A DNA stretch of 27,428 bases from an uncultured Collinsella sp. (GCA_902465105.1 CABQLM010000021.1:1-27428); one strand, 5' to 3'. Positions 18,829 to 26,714 are shown, counted from the stretch's first letter. Notes: generated by a model not told the origin, from the sequence alone. Translations and numbers: made by a program.

Positions 18829-18848
18829 ATCGCAGATACTATCGCAGA
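18829..18848 (-). promoter_or_regulatory. Direct repeat upstream of the glutamine synthetase homologue
   Basis: ATCGCAGA occurs twice with a 12-bp period (18829-18836 and 18841-18848), about 40-60 bp before the start codon. OmpR-family regulators commonly bind direct repeats with about one helical turn of spacing, so this is a candidate site for the GlnR-like protein. It does not match the published GlnR box as I remember it. Confidence 0.3.
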
Positions 18849-18922
18849 AAAATGTTTCCGCAGGGTTAAAGCGTATCAAGCGCTCAAAAAACGTGTGCGA
18901 ACAGGCAGTTGCGAACGAATGG

Positions 18923-19945
18923 CTAGCGCGAGGTTGAGGCGCGGTATTCGATGTGACCGGGAATCTCGATGCGCTTGGGGGCGAGCTTTGCGGCATCGCC
19001 CACCGTAGTGGTAACGATGTCGATGCGCTCGGACAGGCGCTCGACCACGCGCTCGGCAATGGTGAGGGTGTCTTGCGCGGCCGTGGTCACACCGCCAAAG
19101 AGCACGTGGTTCCAGGGGTAGTCGTCAAACGTCGCGATCTTGAGACCCGCCGGCAACGAGGGTCCCAACTGTGCCAGCGCCTCGGTCAGACGCAGAAAGA
19201 CCAGGCCGTTGACGGCAATGAGGCCGAGCTTTTTACCTGCATAGCCACGGATGGTCTCGTCCAAGCGGCCGACGCCCGTGACGCCACCATCGGCCAGGGT
19301 GACGACCTCGCCCGCAAGACCTCGACGCGAAAGCTCGTCGGCAAAGGCCTCGGCGCGCTCGCGACGCACGGGGCTGCCATCGCTTGCCTCGGTGAGCAGG
19401 CACAAGCGCTCGCTGCCAGCGGCAGCCAAGGCGTCTACCAAGCCGGCAACCAGCTCGCGGTTGTTAGATGTCACCAGATCGACACCGCCGGCGGCAACAT
19501 CGCGGTCGAGCAGCACAACGGGTAAACGTCCCGCGGCAGCGGCGATTGCCTCGTCGTTACCGCCGCAGGTATTGACGACCAGGCCGTCCACGCCGGCGTC
19601 GATAAGCCTGGTGAGCGATTCGGCCTCTTTAGCGGGATCGTTACCGCTAATGGCCGTCATAAGCGAGCAGCCGCGCGCGGCGGCGCTAGCGGAAAGGCCC
19701 TCGAGCATGGCGCTGGAGAACGGGTTGGCGATGTCGGCCAGGATCACGCCGATGAGGTTGGTGCGTGAGCTGCGCAGATTGCGTGCGGCGGCACGTGGGC
19801 GATAGCCGGTGCGCTCGATAACCGCCGCGATGCGAGCGCGGGTTTCCTCGGTCATCTGCCCGGGGCGGTTGTTGAGATAGCGCGAGACCGTGGCCGGGCT
19901 CACGCCCGCCTCGGCGGCAATGTCCTTGATTCTCATCTGCGCCAT
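18923..19945 (-). CDS. kdgR: LacI-family repressor, probably of the KDG genes
   Basis: A 340-residue repressor. The N-terminal LacI helix-turn-helix is IKDIAAEAGVSPATVSRYLN, with the hinge near YRPRAAARNLRSSRT. A periplasmic-binding-protein-like effector domain follows (IGVILADIANPFSSAML to the C-terminus). The start at 19945 gives the usual short lead before the helix-turn-helix; a longer in-frame start adds 16 residues with no ribosome binding site. It is divergent from KDG kinase, and a LacI-type palindrome lies just downstream of that gene's promoter. The kdgR-kdgK-aldolase arrangement resembles that of Bacillus subtilis, where KdgR is also a LacI-family protein. The likely inducer is KDG or a related intermediate. 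The name is given by context. Confidence 0.82.
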   Translation of the reverse strand: MAQMRIKDIAAEAGVSPATVSRYLNNRPGQMTEETRARIAAVIERTGYRPRAAARNLRSSRTNLIGVILADIANPFSSAMLEGLSASAAARGCSLMTAISGNDPAKEAESLTRLIDAGVDGLVVNTCGGNDEAIAAAAGRLPVVLLDRDVAAGGVDLVTSNNRELVAGLVDALAAAGSERLCLLTEASDGSPVRRERAEAFADELSRRGLAGEVVTLADGGVTGVGRLDETIRGYAGKKLGLIAVNGLVFLRLTEALAQLGPSLPAGLKIATFDDYPWNHVLFGGVTTAAQDTLTIAERVVERLSERIDIVTTTVGDAAKLAPKRIEIPGHIEYRASTSR

Positions 19946-20010
19946 GGCGCACCCCGTTTCCCAATTGTCAGCAGTCTGAGCCATTTTAGGCATTTTTTTA
20001 AAAATCTCGC

Positions 20011-20037
20011 TTGCAAAACGCTGTAGGTGAGTATACT
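20011..20037 (+). promoter_or_regulatory. Promoter of the KDG kinase gene
   Basis: TTGCAA (20011-20016) and TATACT (20032-20037) are separated by a short spacer of 15 bp. Transcription would start near 20044, directly before the LacI-type operator. The short spacing is a weakness of the prediction. Confidence 0.5.
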
Positions 20038-20047
20038 ACAACTCGAA

Positions 20048-20076
20048 ACGAAACCGATTTCGTAAACCGATTTCGG
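20048..20076 (+). promoter_or_regulatory. LacI-family operator and adjacent half-repeat
   Basis: ACGAAACCGATTTCGT (20048-20063) is a palindrome with 6-bp perfect arms and a CG centre, the classic LacI-family form. AAACCGATTTCG is repeated directly at 20064-20075 with a 13-bp period. Both lie at or just after the expected transcription start of KDG kinase, so binding would block transcription. Confidence 0.72.
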
Positions 20077-20079
20077 CAA

Positions 20080-20137
20080 GCGTTGGCACGGTGGTGCAAA
20101 GATGCACCCTACCGTCTTGGCACCTCCGTGCCAACGC
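20080..20137 (+). other. Structured leader of the KDG kinase mRNA with alternative hairpins
   Basis: Fold 1 has a hairpin ACGGTGGTGCA/TGCACC-CT-ACCGT (20088-20115) and a second hairpin TTGGCAC ctcc GTGCCAA (20117-20134). Fold 2 pairs GCGTTGGCACGG (20080-20091) with CCGTGCCAACGC (20126-20137), enclosing GGTGCA/TGCACC. The two folds share the GTGCCAA strand and cannot coexist. No T-tract follows, and the ribosome binding site (AAGGAG near 20165) is outside. It could be a regulatory RNA, an mRNA-stability element or a DNA site. Confidence 0.5.
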
Positions 20138-20180
20138 CATATCAAAGGTGTACGCACGAGCAAGAAGGAGCTGCGCGACC

Positions 20181-21215
20181 ATGGGTAAAACGGTTCTTAC
20201 CTTCGGCGAGATCATGATGAGGCTCTCGCCCAAAGACCATCTGCGCATTGAGCAGGCGACCGAGTTTGATGTCCGCTACGGCGGCGCCGAGGCAAACACC
20301 GCGCTTTCCCTGGCCTACCAGGGCGACAAGGCCGCTTACGTCTCCGTTGTCCCGGCCAACCGTCTGGGCGAGTGCGCTCTGCGTTCGTTGAAGGTCTACG
20401 ACGTCGACACCACGCGCGTCGTGCGTCAGGGCGATCGTCTGGGCTCCTATGTCTTTGAGGTCGGTGCCTCGCAGCGCGGCAACGGCTGCGTCTACGACCG
20501 CAAGTACTCCGCTATCAACATGGCCAAGCGCGACGTCTTTGACTGGAACGAGATCCTCAAGGGCATCGATGTCTTCTATTTCTCCGGCGTGACGCCCGCT
20601 GTCTCCGACGAGATGGCCGGTGCATGCAAGGACGCCCTCACCGCTTGCCGCGCCAAGGGCATCACCACCGTGTGCGACGTCAACTATCGCGGCAAGATGT
20701 GGTCGCCCGAAAAGTCGCAGGCCACCATGAAGGAGCTCCTGCCGCTCGTCGACATCTGCATCGCCAACGACGAGGACGCACCCGCCGGCCTCGGCATGAC
20801 CTGCGTCTCCGGCTCCCTTGCCCACGGCATCGAGGAGCGCGACACCTACGTCGAGATGGCCCGTCAGATTTGCGCCGAGTACGGCTGCAAAAAGGTCGCT
20901 TCGGTCGTCCGCAACATCTCCTGCGTCGAGCGCTCCATCTGGATGGGCATGCTCTATGACGCCGAGAGCGGCGAGCACTGGTTCTCCCCTGCTCATGACG
21001 TTCACGTGCTCGAGGGCGTTGCCGCCGGCGACGCTTTTAACGCCGGTTTGGTCCATGCCCTCATCAACGACTTTGACCCGCAGGACGCCGTCAACTACGC
21101 GATTGCGGCCTCGATCCTCAAACTCACCATCAAGGGCGATTCCAACTTGGTGACCGCCGACGAGATCGCCGCTGTGGCATCAGCCGCCGACGGTGGCACC
21201 CGAGTCGCGCGCTAA
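20181..21215 (+). CDS. kdgK: 2-keto-3-deoxygluconate kinase (PfkB family)
   Basis: A 344-residue cytoplasmic sugar kinase that phosphorylates KDG to KDPG with ATP. The PfkB/ribokinase signature GGAEANTALSLA is at about residues 34-45. The C-terminal signature is GVAAGDAFNAGL, with catalytic base D284, where the usual GAGD reads AAGD. The N-terminus TFGEIMMRLSP is typical of KDG kinases. The start at 20181 follows AAGGAG; an upstream in-frame start would run through the structured leader. The gene is divergent from the LacI repressor and lies 260 bp upstream of the aldolase in the same direction. Codons are strongly biased to C-ending forms, suggesting high expression when induced. Confidence 0.88.
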   Translation: MGKTVLTFGEIMMRLSPKDHLRIEQATEFDVRYGGAEANTALSLAYQGDKAAYVSVVPANRLGECALRSLKVYDVDTTRVVRQGDRLGSYVFEVGASQRGNGCVYDRKYSAINMAKRDVFDWNEILKGIDVFYFSGVTPAVSDEMAGACKDALTACRAKGITTVCDVNYRGKMWSPEKSQATMKELLPLVDICIANDEDAPAGLGMTCVSGSLAHGIEERDTYVEMARQICAEYGCKKVASVVRNISCVERSIWMGMLYDAESGEHWFSPAHDVHVLEGVAAGDAFNAGLVHALINDFDPQDAVNYAIAASILKLTIKGDSNLVTADEIAAVASAADGGTRVAR

Positions 21216-21229
21216 GCCGTCCCCATTCC

Positions 21230-21275
21230 GCGGGCTGCAGTTTCCCATACCCATACCCATACCTCTGCAGCCCGC
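21230..21275 (+). repeat. Hairpin with CCCATA tandem repeat in its loop
   Basis: GCGGGCTGCAG (21230-21240) pairs perfectly with CTGCAGCCCGC (21265-21275). The 24-nt loop contains three tandem CCCATA units. It lies 14 bp after the KDG kinase stop codon, between kinase and aldolase genes. On the minus strand the loop reads as three GGG runs spaced by TAT. No T-tract follows, so it is more likely an mRNA-processing or stability element than a terminator. Confidence 0.6.
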
Positions 21276-21475
21276 TCCCCGATTCCTCCGGTCGGGCAAA
21301 ACCACCAGTCCCATTCCGGTTTTGTCTGGCATTTCCTACATGACTGGTCGTGCAGCCGGTTTTGAAATTGCTTGTGACCCCAAGCAGTGCCTCCGATAAC
21401 CAATCCAAAATCGGCTCCTGACCAGCACATTTAGCAATCATGCGCCCGTGCGCGCCTCACATCGAAAGGAACATC

Positions 21476-22117
21476 ATGTTCGATCAGTTCTACACCACGC
21501 TTGAGTCCCTGGGCATCGTGCCGGTCGTCGTGCTCGACAAGGTCGAGGACGCCGCTCCGCTCGCCCACGCCCTTATGGCAGCTGGCATGAAGTCCGCCGA
21601 GGTCACCTTCCGCACCGCCTGCGCCGCCGAGTGCATCGCCGCTATGGCCGAGGCCGAGCCCGAGATGTGCGTTGGCGCCGGCACCGTCCTGACCGTCGAG
21701 CAGGTTGAGCAGGCTCGCGCCGCCGGTGCCAAGTTCATCGTCTCCCCGGGTTATAACGAGGACGTCGTGAAGCACTGCATCGACATCGACCTGCCCGTGC
21801 TGCCCGGCACCGTGACCCCCTCCGAGGTCACCGCGGCCGAGAACCTGGGTCTCAAGGTCACCAAGTTCTTCCCTGCGGCTCAGTACGGCGGCCTGAACAC
21901 CATCAAGGCCCTCGCTGCTCCGTTTGTCGGTCACCGCTTTATGCCTACCGGCGGCGTGAGCACCGCCAACGTCGAGGAGTACCTGAGCTCCTCCGCCATT
22001 ATCGCCTGCGGTGGCACCTGGATGGTCAAGCCCGCCCTGTTCGCCGACGGCGACTTCTCCAAGGTCGAGCAGATCGCCCGCGAGGCCATGGACGTCGTCA
22101 AGAAGGTCCGCGGCTAG
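21476..22117 (+). CDS. eda: KDPG aldolase (2-dehydro-3-deoxyphosphogluconate aldolase)
   Basis: A 213-residue class I aldolase that splits KDPG into pyruvate and glyceraldehyde-3-phosphate, the last step of the Entner-Doudoroff route. Key residues are in place: E42 and R46 in AEVTFRT, GAGTVLT (67-73), the Schiff-base lysine K130 in TKFFPA, and the phosphate-binding PTGGV. The length matches the family (about 205-215). The start at 21476 follows GAAAGGA; an earlier in-frame ATG lacks a ribosome binding site. It is downstream of kdgK and followed by a strong terminator, so the two genes form the plus-strand operon. Confidence 0.93.
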   Translation: MFDQFYTTLESLGIVPVVVLDKVEDAAPLAHALMAAGMKSAEVTFRTACAAECIAAMAEAEPEMCVGAGTVLTVEQVEQARAAGAKFIVSPGYNEDVVKHCIDIDLPVLPGTVTPSEVTAAENLGLKVTKFFPAAQYGGLNTIKALAAPFVGHRFMPTGGVSTANVEEYLSSSAIIACGGTWMVKPALFADGDFSKVEQIAREAMDVVKKVRG

Positions 22118-22135
22118 GTTTAGCTCTCTATCGTG

Positions 22136-22170
22136 AAAGGGGGCGTGCCCTAGACCTCGCCCCCTTTCTT
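22136..22170 (+). terminator. Terminator of the kdgK-aldolase operon
   Basis: AAAGGGGGCG (22136-22145) pairs with CGCCCCCTTT (22158-22167) around a 12-nt loop and is followed by CTTTT. It lies 18 bp past the aldolase stop codon. Confidence 0.9.
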
Positions 22171-22172
22171 TT

Positions 22173-22273
22173 AAAGCGGCTCGGAAGCGCGCCGTTTCCG
22201 TCACGAACAAGAACCAAAACCGTCTTGTACGCTGATAGAACGTGACGGAAGCGACACGCCCCCGAGCCGCTTT
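22173..22273. repeat. 101-bp nested inverted repeat
   Basis: The outer arms AAAGCGGCTCGG (22173-22184) and CCGAGCCGCTTT (22262-22273) pair perfectly. Inner arms TTCCGTCACG (22196-22205) and CGTGACGGAA (22241-22250) also pair perfectly. The element starts just after the aldolase terminator. It could be a MITE-like mobile palindrome or a structured RNA. The following 22274-22428 holds nothing I can recognise. Confidence 0.6.
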
Positions 22274-22428
22274 TCCTACTCGGTTGGCGACCACGCCCAG
22301 CTGAGCCACTTCAACAAAAGCCAAGCCACCAAAACAGCTGCGGCGCCGTCTGGAGGAATGGACCCTTGCTTCCGGTCTTTTCCTCCAAGTAGCGTCGCAG
22401 CTTTTTCGTGCCCCGATAGTGCCCCGGC

Positions 22429-22495
22429 AGTTGCGGTGAAATAGGGACTGTTTACGCCATCAGAGCCGCAAAACAATCCCTATTTCACCGCAACT
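22429..22495 (+). repeat. Family C palindrome, copy 1
   Basis: A 67-bp element: AGTTGCGGTGAAATAGGGA plus TGTTT pairs with AAACA plus its complement, with one mismatch. It ends 15 bp from the stop codon of the FCD-type GntR gene. A decayed copy of the same length and orientation lies at 23274. Confidence 0.78.
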
Positions 22496-22510
22496 AATGT
22501 AGGGGGCGAG

Positions 22511-23203
22511 TTAGATGGCCGAGTCTTTGGACAGCTCAAAGTAGTCGGGATGTAAGGCGATAACCGGACCCTGCTCCTCGGGCATTAGATGCAAATGCGT
22601 CTCTGCCAGATAGCTCGCCGCATCGGTATCGCCCCTCTTAATGGCCTCGAGAATCCGGCGATGCTGCCGACGAATCGGCTCCCAATCCAGATCCTGCGAC
22701 ACCATACGCAACCAGTTGTATCGCTCAAAATGCGTGTTGACGCTCTTCATCCAATCCCACAACATGTGACGGCCGGCAATCTCAAAACACGTCTCGTGGA
22801 ACAGGTTGTCCAGATCGAAAAAGCGACGCGTTTCGCTATGGTCGAGCGACTCGGACTCGGCAAGAATCTGCTCAAGCCGCTGCTTTTGCTCGGGCGTAGC
22901 AGCCGAACAACATTTAATGAGTACGCTTCTCTCGAGTTTCTCGCGCAAGAAACAGGCGTTCTCGGCGCGCTCCATGCTGATTTTTGAGACATAGGTGCCG
23001 CTTTTGGGGCGCGTTTCCACCAGCTCCTGCTCACGCAGGCGCACAAAGGACTCGCGAATGGGCGTGCGCCCGATTCCCGTCTCCTTTTCCAGGCCAATCG
23101 CCGAAAGGCGCGTGCCGGGCTTGAGCTCGGCATAGATGATCTTGGAGCGCAATGCGTTGTATGCCTGATCTTGCAGGCTCTGATAATGCTGGTGTTGTTC
23201 CAT
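22511..23203 (-). CDS. GntR-family transcriptional regulator with FCD domain
   Basis: A 230-residue regulator of the FadR subfamily. The N-terminal winged helix covers about residues 10-75 (LRSKIIYAELKPGTRLSAIG, then GIGRTPIRESFVRLREQELV). The C-terminal all-helical FCD domain (about 80-215) shows the metal-binding pattern: Asp and His in DLDNLFHE, then His in QHRRILEAI and His in AETHLHL. FCD regulators usually sense organic acids or sugar acids. The start at 23203 follows GAGGG; a longer start adds 14 residues without a ribosome binding site. It stands alone between the aldolase operon and the dehydratase gene and is bracketed by two family C palindromes. Its target is not evident; a role in sugar-acid use is inferred from context. 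Confidence 0.85.
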   Translation of the reverse strand: MEQHQHYQSLQDQAYNALRSKIIYAELKPGTRLSAIGLEKETGIGRTPIRESFVRLREQELVETRPKSGTYVSKISMERAENACFLREKLERSVLIKCCSAATPEQKQRLEQILAESESLDHSETRRFFDLDNLFHETCFEIAGRHMLWDWMKSVNTHFERYNWLRMVSQDLDWEPIRRQHRRILEAIKRGDTDAASYLAETHLHLMPEEQGPVIALHPDYFELSKDSAI

Positions 23204-23273
23204 AAAGCCCTCGGATGAAGCCCACGGTTTGTCGAATATCACCACGTAATACTATCGCATCCCCCGTCTCCTC

Positions 23274-23340
23274 ATTTACGGCGAAATAGGGGCCGCTGGC
23301 GACACCCGCGCCGTCAAACAATCCCCCATTCAGCGCAACT
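23274..23340 (+). repeat. Family C palindrome, decayed copy 2
   Basis: The same 67-bp length and orientation as copy 1. Shared segments are GCGAAATAGGG against GTGAAATAGGG at the left, and AAACAATCCC plus GCAACT at the right. The arms no longer pair well. It lies 71 bp upstream of the GntR start codon. Confidence 0.6.
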
Positions 23341-23386
23341 TCCAACCAGTCTTTTTGGGACGAGGCTTTTAGCTAAGTTTGGACAA

Positions 23387-23421
23387 AAGGGCCCCGAGCT
23401 CAGTGTAAGCTCGGGGCCCTT
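23387..23421 (-). terminator. Terminator of the dehydratase gene
   Basis: AAGGGCCCCGAGCT (23387-23400) pairs perfectly with AGCTCGGGGCCCTT (23408-23421) around CAGTGTA. On the minus strand it is followed by TTGTCC after a short T run. It lies 45 bp past the dehydratase stop codon. Confidence 0.88.
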
Positions 23422-23465
23422 CGTGCCGCGCATCTATGAGAGGAGAACTTTGATGCGCATGGGCG

Positions 23466-25244
23466 CTACTCCATGTAGCCACCCTGAATGGCGGAAACTG
23501 CATGCTCGGTAAAGAACTTGAGCGTGCCGGAGGTATAGCGATTAGCCTTGGGCTTCCAGGCGGCGCGACGCTCGGCCAGGACGGCGTCGACCTCGGCCGG
23601 CTCCATCTCCTTGCCGGCGATGCCAACGATGGACAGCGAGCGCTCGGGAATGTTGATCTGGATAAGGTCGCCCTCCTCGATCAGGGCAATCGGGCCGCCC
23701 ACGGCAGCCTCGGGCGAAACGTGACCGATAGCCGGGCCCTTGGAGGCGCCGGAGAAGCGGCCATCGGTGATCAGGGCAATGCTCGCACCCAGCTCGGGAT
23801 CGCTGGCGATAGCCTCGGTGGTGTAGAACATCTCGGGCATGCCGGAGCCCTTGGGGCCCTCATAGCGAATGATGACGGCGTCACCGGGCTTGATCTCGTG
23901 CGTCAGGACGGCATGGATAGCGTCCTCCTCACAATCGAACGGGCGGGCCTTAAGCGTGGCCTGGAACATCTCGCGCGGAACGACGGTGTGCTTGACGACC
24001 GCGCCCTCTGGAGCAAGGTTGCCGTGGAGGATGGCGATGGAACCGTCGGTGCCGAAGGCCTGGTCAAACGGACGGATGATGTCCTCGCGCTTGAGATTCC
24101 ATTTCTCAAGGTAACGACCGCACTTCTCGTAGTAGCCGTTGTTCTTGAGATCCTCGAGGTTCTCGCCGAGAGTCTTGCCGGTGACGGTCATGACATCGAG
24201 GTGGAGCATCGACTTGATCTCCTCCATGATGCGCGGCACGCCGCCCGCATAGTAGAAGAACTGCGCCGGCCACTCACCTGCGGGACGAACGTTGAGCAGG
24301 TAGTGGGCACCACGGTGCAGACGATCGAAGTCGTCGGCGGACATCTCGATGCCAAACTCGCGGGCGATCGCGGGGATATGCAGCAGCGAGTTGGTGGAGC
24401 CCGAAATGGCGCCGTGGACCATGATGAGGTTCTCGAAGGACTCCTTGGTCACGATGTCGCGCGGGCACAGGTTGTGCTCGGAGAGCCACACGGACTGACG
24501 GCCGGCCTCGCGCGCAAACTCACGCAGGTCGGAACTGGTTGCGGGTAGCAGAGCGGTACCGGGCAGCATAAGGCCCAGAGCCTCGGCGGTAACCTGCATG
24601 GTCGACGCGGTGCCCATAAACGAGCAGGCGCCGCAGCTGGGGCATGCGTTGTGCTTGGCAAACTCAAGCTCCTCGCGGGAGATCTCGCCGCGCTCGTAGC
24701 GGGCAGAAATCGCGCCGAGCTGTTCCAGGGTCAGCAGGTCGGGACCGGCATCCATGACACCGCCGGTAACGACGATGGAGGGGATGTTAATGCGGCCCAT
24801 GGCCATGAGGTTCGCAGGTAGGCCCTTATCGCAGCTGGCGACAAAGACGCCGGCGTCGAACGGGGTGGCCTTGGCATGAATCTCGATCATGTTGGCGATC
24901 ATGTCGCGGCTGGGCAGCGAGTAGTTAATGCCGTCGTGGCCCTGGGCCTCGCCGTCGCAGATATCGGTGCAGAAGTAACGGGCACCGTGACCGCCAGCCT
25001 CAGCAACGCCGGCACGGACCTCCTCGACCAACTCAAACAGGCCGGCAGAACCCGGGTGCGAGTCGCCGAACGTCGACTCGATAATGACCTGCGGCTTGTC
25101 CAGATCCTCGATGGACCAGCCAGAGCCCAGACGCAGCGGGTCCATCTCGGGGCTGATGGTGCGAAACTTGCCAGAACGCGGCTGCAGCTTGGCAACCAAG
25201 TCGGCTGCCTCCTGCTGAATCTGTGCCTTGGTCTTCTCGTCCAT
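23466..25244 (-). CDS. IlvD/Edd-family dehydratase, probably acting on a sugar acid
   Basis: A 592-residue Fe-S dehydratase of the family that includes dihydroxy-acid dehydratase and sugar-acid dehydratases. Family motifs are FCTDICDG, SCDKGLP (C138), CPSCGACSFMGTA (C201, C204, C207), MTVTGKTLGENL and TDGRFSGASKGPAIGHVSPE. The segment that carries the first cluster cysteine in IlvD reads GDSHPGS (60-66), without Cys, so the cluster ligation differs. Placement between GntP permease and KDG genes points to a gluconate-type dehydratase producing KDG rather than branched-chain amino acid synthesis; this is inference. The start at 25244 follows GAGGAG, and a longer start adds 12 residues. It lies 108 bp downstream of the permease gene on the same strand and probably shares its transcript. 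Confidence 0.85.
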   Translation of the reverse strand: MDEKTKAQIQQEAADLVAKLQPRSGKFRTISPEMDPLRLGSGWSIEDLDKPQVIIESTFGDSHPGSAGLFELVEEVRAGVAEAGGHGARYFCTDICDGEAQGHDGINYSLPSRDMIANMIEIHAKATPFDAGVFVASCDKGLPANLMAMGRINIPSIVVTGGVMDAGPDLLTLEQLGAISARYERGEISREELEFAKHNACPSCGACSFMGTASTMQVTAEALGLMLPGTALLPATSSDLREFAREAGRQSVWLSEHNLCPRDIVTKESFENLIMVHGAISGSTNSLLHIPAIAREFGIEMSADDFDRLHRGAHYLLNVRPAGEWPAQFFYYAGGVPRIMEEIKSMLHLDVMTVTGKTLGENLEDLKNNGYYEKCGRYLEKWNLKREDIIRPFDQAFGTDGSIAILHGNLAPEGAVVKHTVVPREMFQATLKARPFDCEEDAIHAVLTHEIKPGDAVIIRYEGPKGSGMPEMFYTTEAIASDPELGASIALITDGRFSGASKGPAIGHVSPEAAVGGPIALIEEGDLIQINIPERSLSIVGIAGKEMEPAEVDAVLAERRAAWKPKANRYTSGTLKFFTEHAVSAIQGGYME

Positions 25245-25352
25245 AATGCTCTCCTCTTTTGGTTTGAACGGTTGTACCAATCGTTGGTTAATGAATCAGG
25301 CGTAAATAGATACCGAGCGATGCACTCGGCGAAAGATGCTTAGCTACGCGAA

Positions 25353-26714
25353 CTAGGCGAAGAACGAAATCACCAAGGCGCAGGCAAGACCCGAAAGGCC
25401 GATGAGCGTCTCCATAACGGTCCAGGACTTGAGGGTGGTCTTCTCGTCAATCTCCAGGAACGAGGAGCACATCCAAAAACCGGCATCGTTGACGTGCGAG
25501 AGGGCCGTGGCACCGCCGCAGATGGCAAGACAGATGGCGGCGCGCATAAGCACCGAAGCACCGGCGACCGCAGGCATGGCTGCCATAATGCCCGATGCCA
25601 TGGTCATAGCGACGATGGAGCTGCCGACAGAGGCGCGCACCATGACGGCAATCAAAAAGGCAACAACCACCAAAGGCAGCGGTGAAGCCTCGAGCATAGG
25701 GCCAATAACCTGGCCCAAGCCGCAGTCCTGCAGCATCCAGCGAATGACGCCGCCGCAAGCGATAACCAGCAAGATCATGCCGACGGGCTTAAGAGAGCGG
25801 TCGAGCAGGGCCTTGAGCTCGGCGCCGGAGTAGCCGCGGCGCGCGCCCAGCAGATACATCGCGACGAGCGTGGCGAGCGTCAAAGCGACGAACGGCTTGC
25901 CCAGGAAGGCGAGAATCGAGGCGAGCTCGGCGGGCATGGGGATATAAGAGGACAACGTGCCCAGCAAAATCAGACAAAGCGGCGTGAGCACGATGGCAAG
26001 CACCATGCCAAAGGAGGGAAGCTCCTTTTCGTCGCTCGCACCCTCGGCAGAGGTAAAGTGCTCCGGAACATCGGTAAAAATGCGACCGCCCACGTTGCGG
26101 CCCCACACGACGCCGGCAATCGCCATGGCGATAAAGGCGGTGGGGATACCGACGAGGATCATGGTGCCCAGGTCGACACCGAGCGTGCCGGCGACCAGAA
26201 CCGACCCGGCAGATGGCGGCACAAACGCATAGCCAGCGGCAAGTCCCGCGAGCAGCGCGATGCCGTAGTAGAGCGTCGATTTTTTGGTCTGCGATGCCAC
26301 GCTAAACGCAAGCGGAATCAAAACGACTACGCCGGCCTCAAAGAACACCGTAGTGCCGATGACCAGACCGGTAATGCCTAGCGCCCAGCTGGAGTGACCC
26401 TGCCCAAAGGTATCGATGAAGGTCTGGGCAATCTTCTTGGCGCCGCCGCTCTCCTCAAGAATCTGACCAAACATCGAACCCAGGCCAATGAGCAGGGCGA
26501 TGTTTTGCAGCGTGGTACCCACACCCTTGGTGACAGTGTCCGCCACCAGGTCGAGCGGCATACCGGCGCCGATACCGATCGCGAGTGCCGAGACCATCAT
26601 CGAAAGCACGGGATGCAGCTTGAACTTAATGATGAGCGCAAGTAGCAGCGCAATGCCCACGATGGCGGCGATGACCAGCCTGGTGGGGTCGGCCATAAAC
26701 GTTGGGTCTGACAT
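25353..26714 (-). CDS. gntP: GntP-family gluconate:H+ symporter
   Basis: A 453-residue inner-membrane permease with about 12-14 hydrophobic helices. It belongs to the GntP family, which imports gluconate and related sugar acids with protons. Typical features are KLHPVLSMMVSALAIG in the second helix, GLGSMFGQILEESGGA, FFEAGVVVLIPLAF and HVNDAGFW near the C-terminus. The start at 26714 follows GGAGG. It is divergent from an FCD-type GntR regulator, with palindromic operators between them, and is followed by the dehydratase gene. The exact substrate (gluconate, idonate or another hexonate) cannot be read from the sequence. Confidence 0.9.
   Translation of the reverse strand: MSDPTFMADPTRLVIAAIVGIALLLALIIKFKLHPVLSMMVSALAIGIGAGMPLDLVADTVTKGVGTTLQNIALLIGLGSMFGQILEESGGAKKIAQTFIDTFGQGHSSWALGITGLVIGTTVFFEAGVVVLIPLAFSVASQTKKSTLYYGIALLAGLAAGYAFVPPSAGSVLVAGTLGVDLGTMILVGIPTAFIAMAIAGVVWGRNVGGRIFTDVPEHFTSAEGASDEKELPSFGMVLAIVLTPLCLILLGTLSSYIPMPAELASILAFLGKPFVALTLATLVAMYLLGARRGYSGAELKALLDRSLKPVGMILLVIACGGVIRWMLQDCGLGQVIGPMLEASPLPLVVVAFLIAVMVRASVGSSIVAMTMASGIMAAMPAVAGASVLMRAAICLAICGGATALSHVNDAGFWMCSSFLEIDEKTTLKSWTVMETLIGLSGLACALVISFFA

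Noticed and set aside
20091..20180. Longer N-terminus for KDG kinase from an upstream ATG
   Set aside because: The extra residues derive from the structured leader and show no similarity to kinases; the start at 20181 has a strong ribosome binding site.
22276..22476. Minus-strand 66-codon frame between the aldolase and the GntR gene
   Set aside because: It crosses the family C palindrome and has no ribosome binding site or domain.
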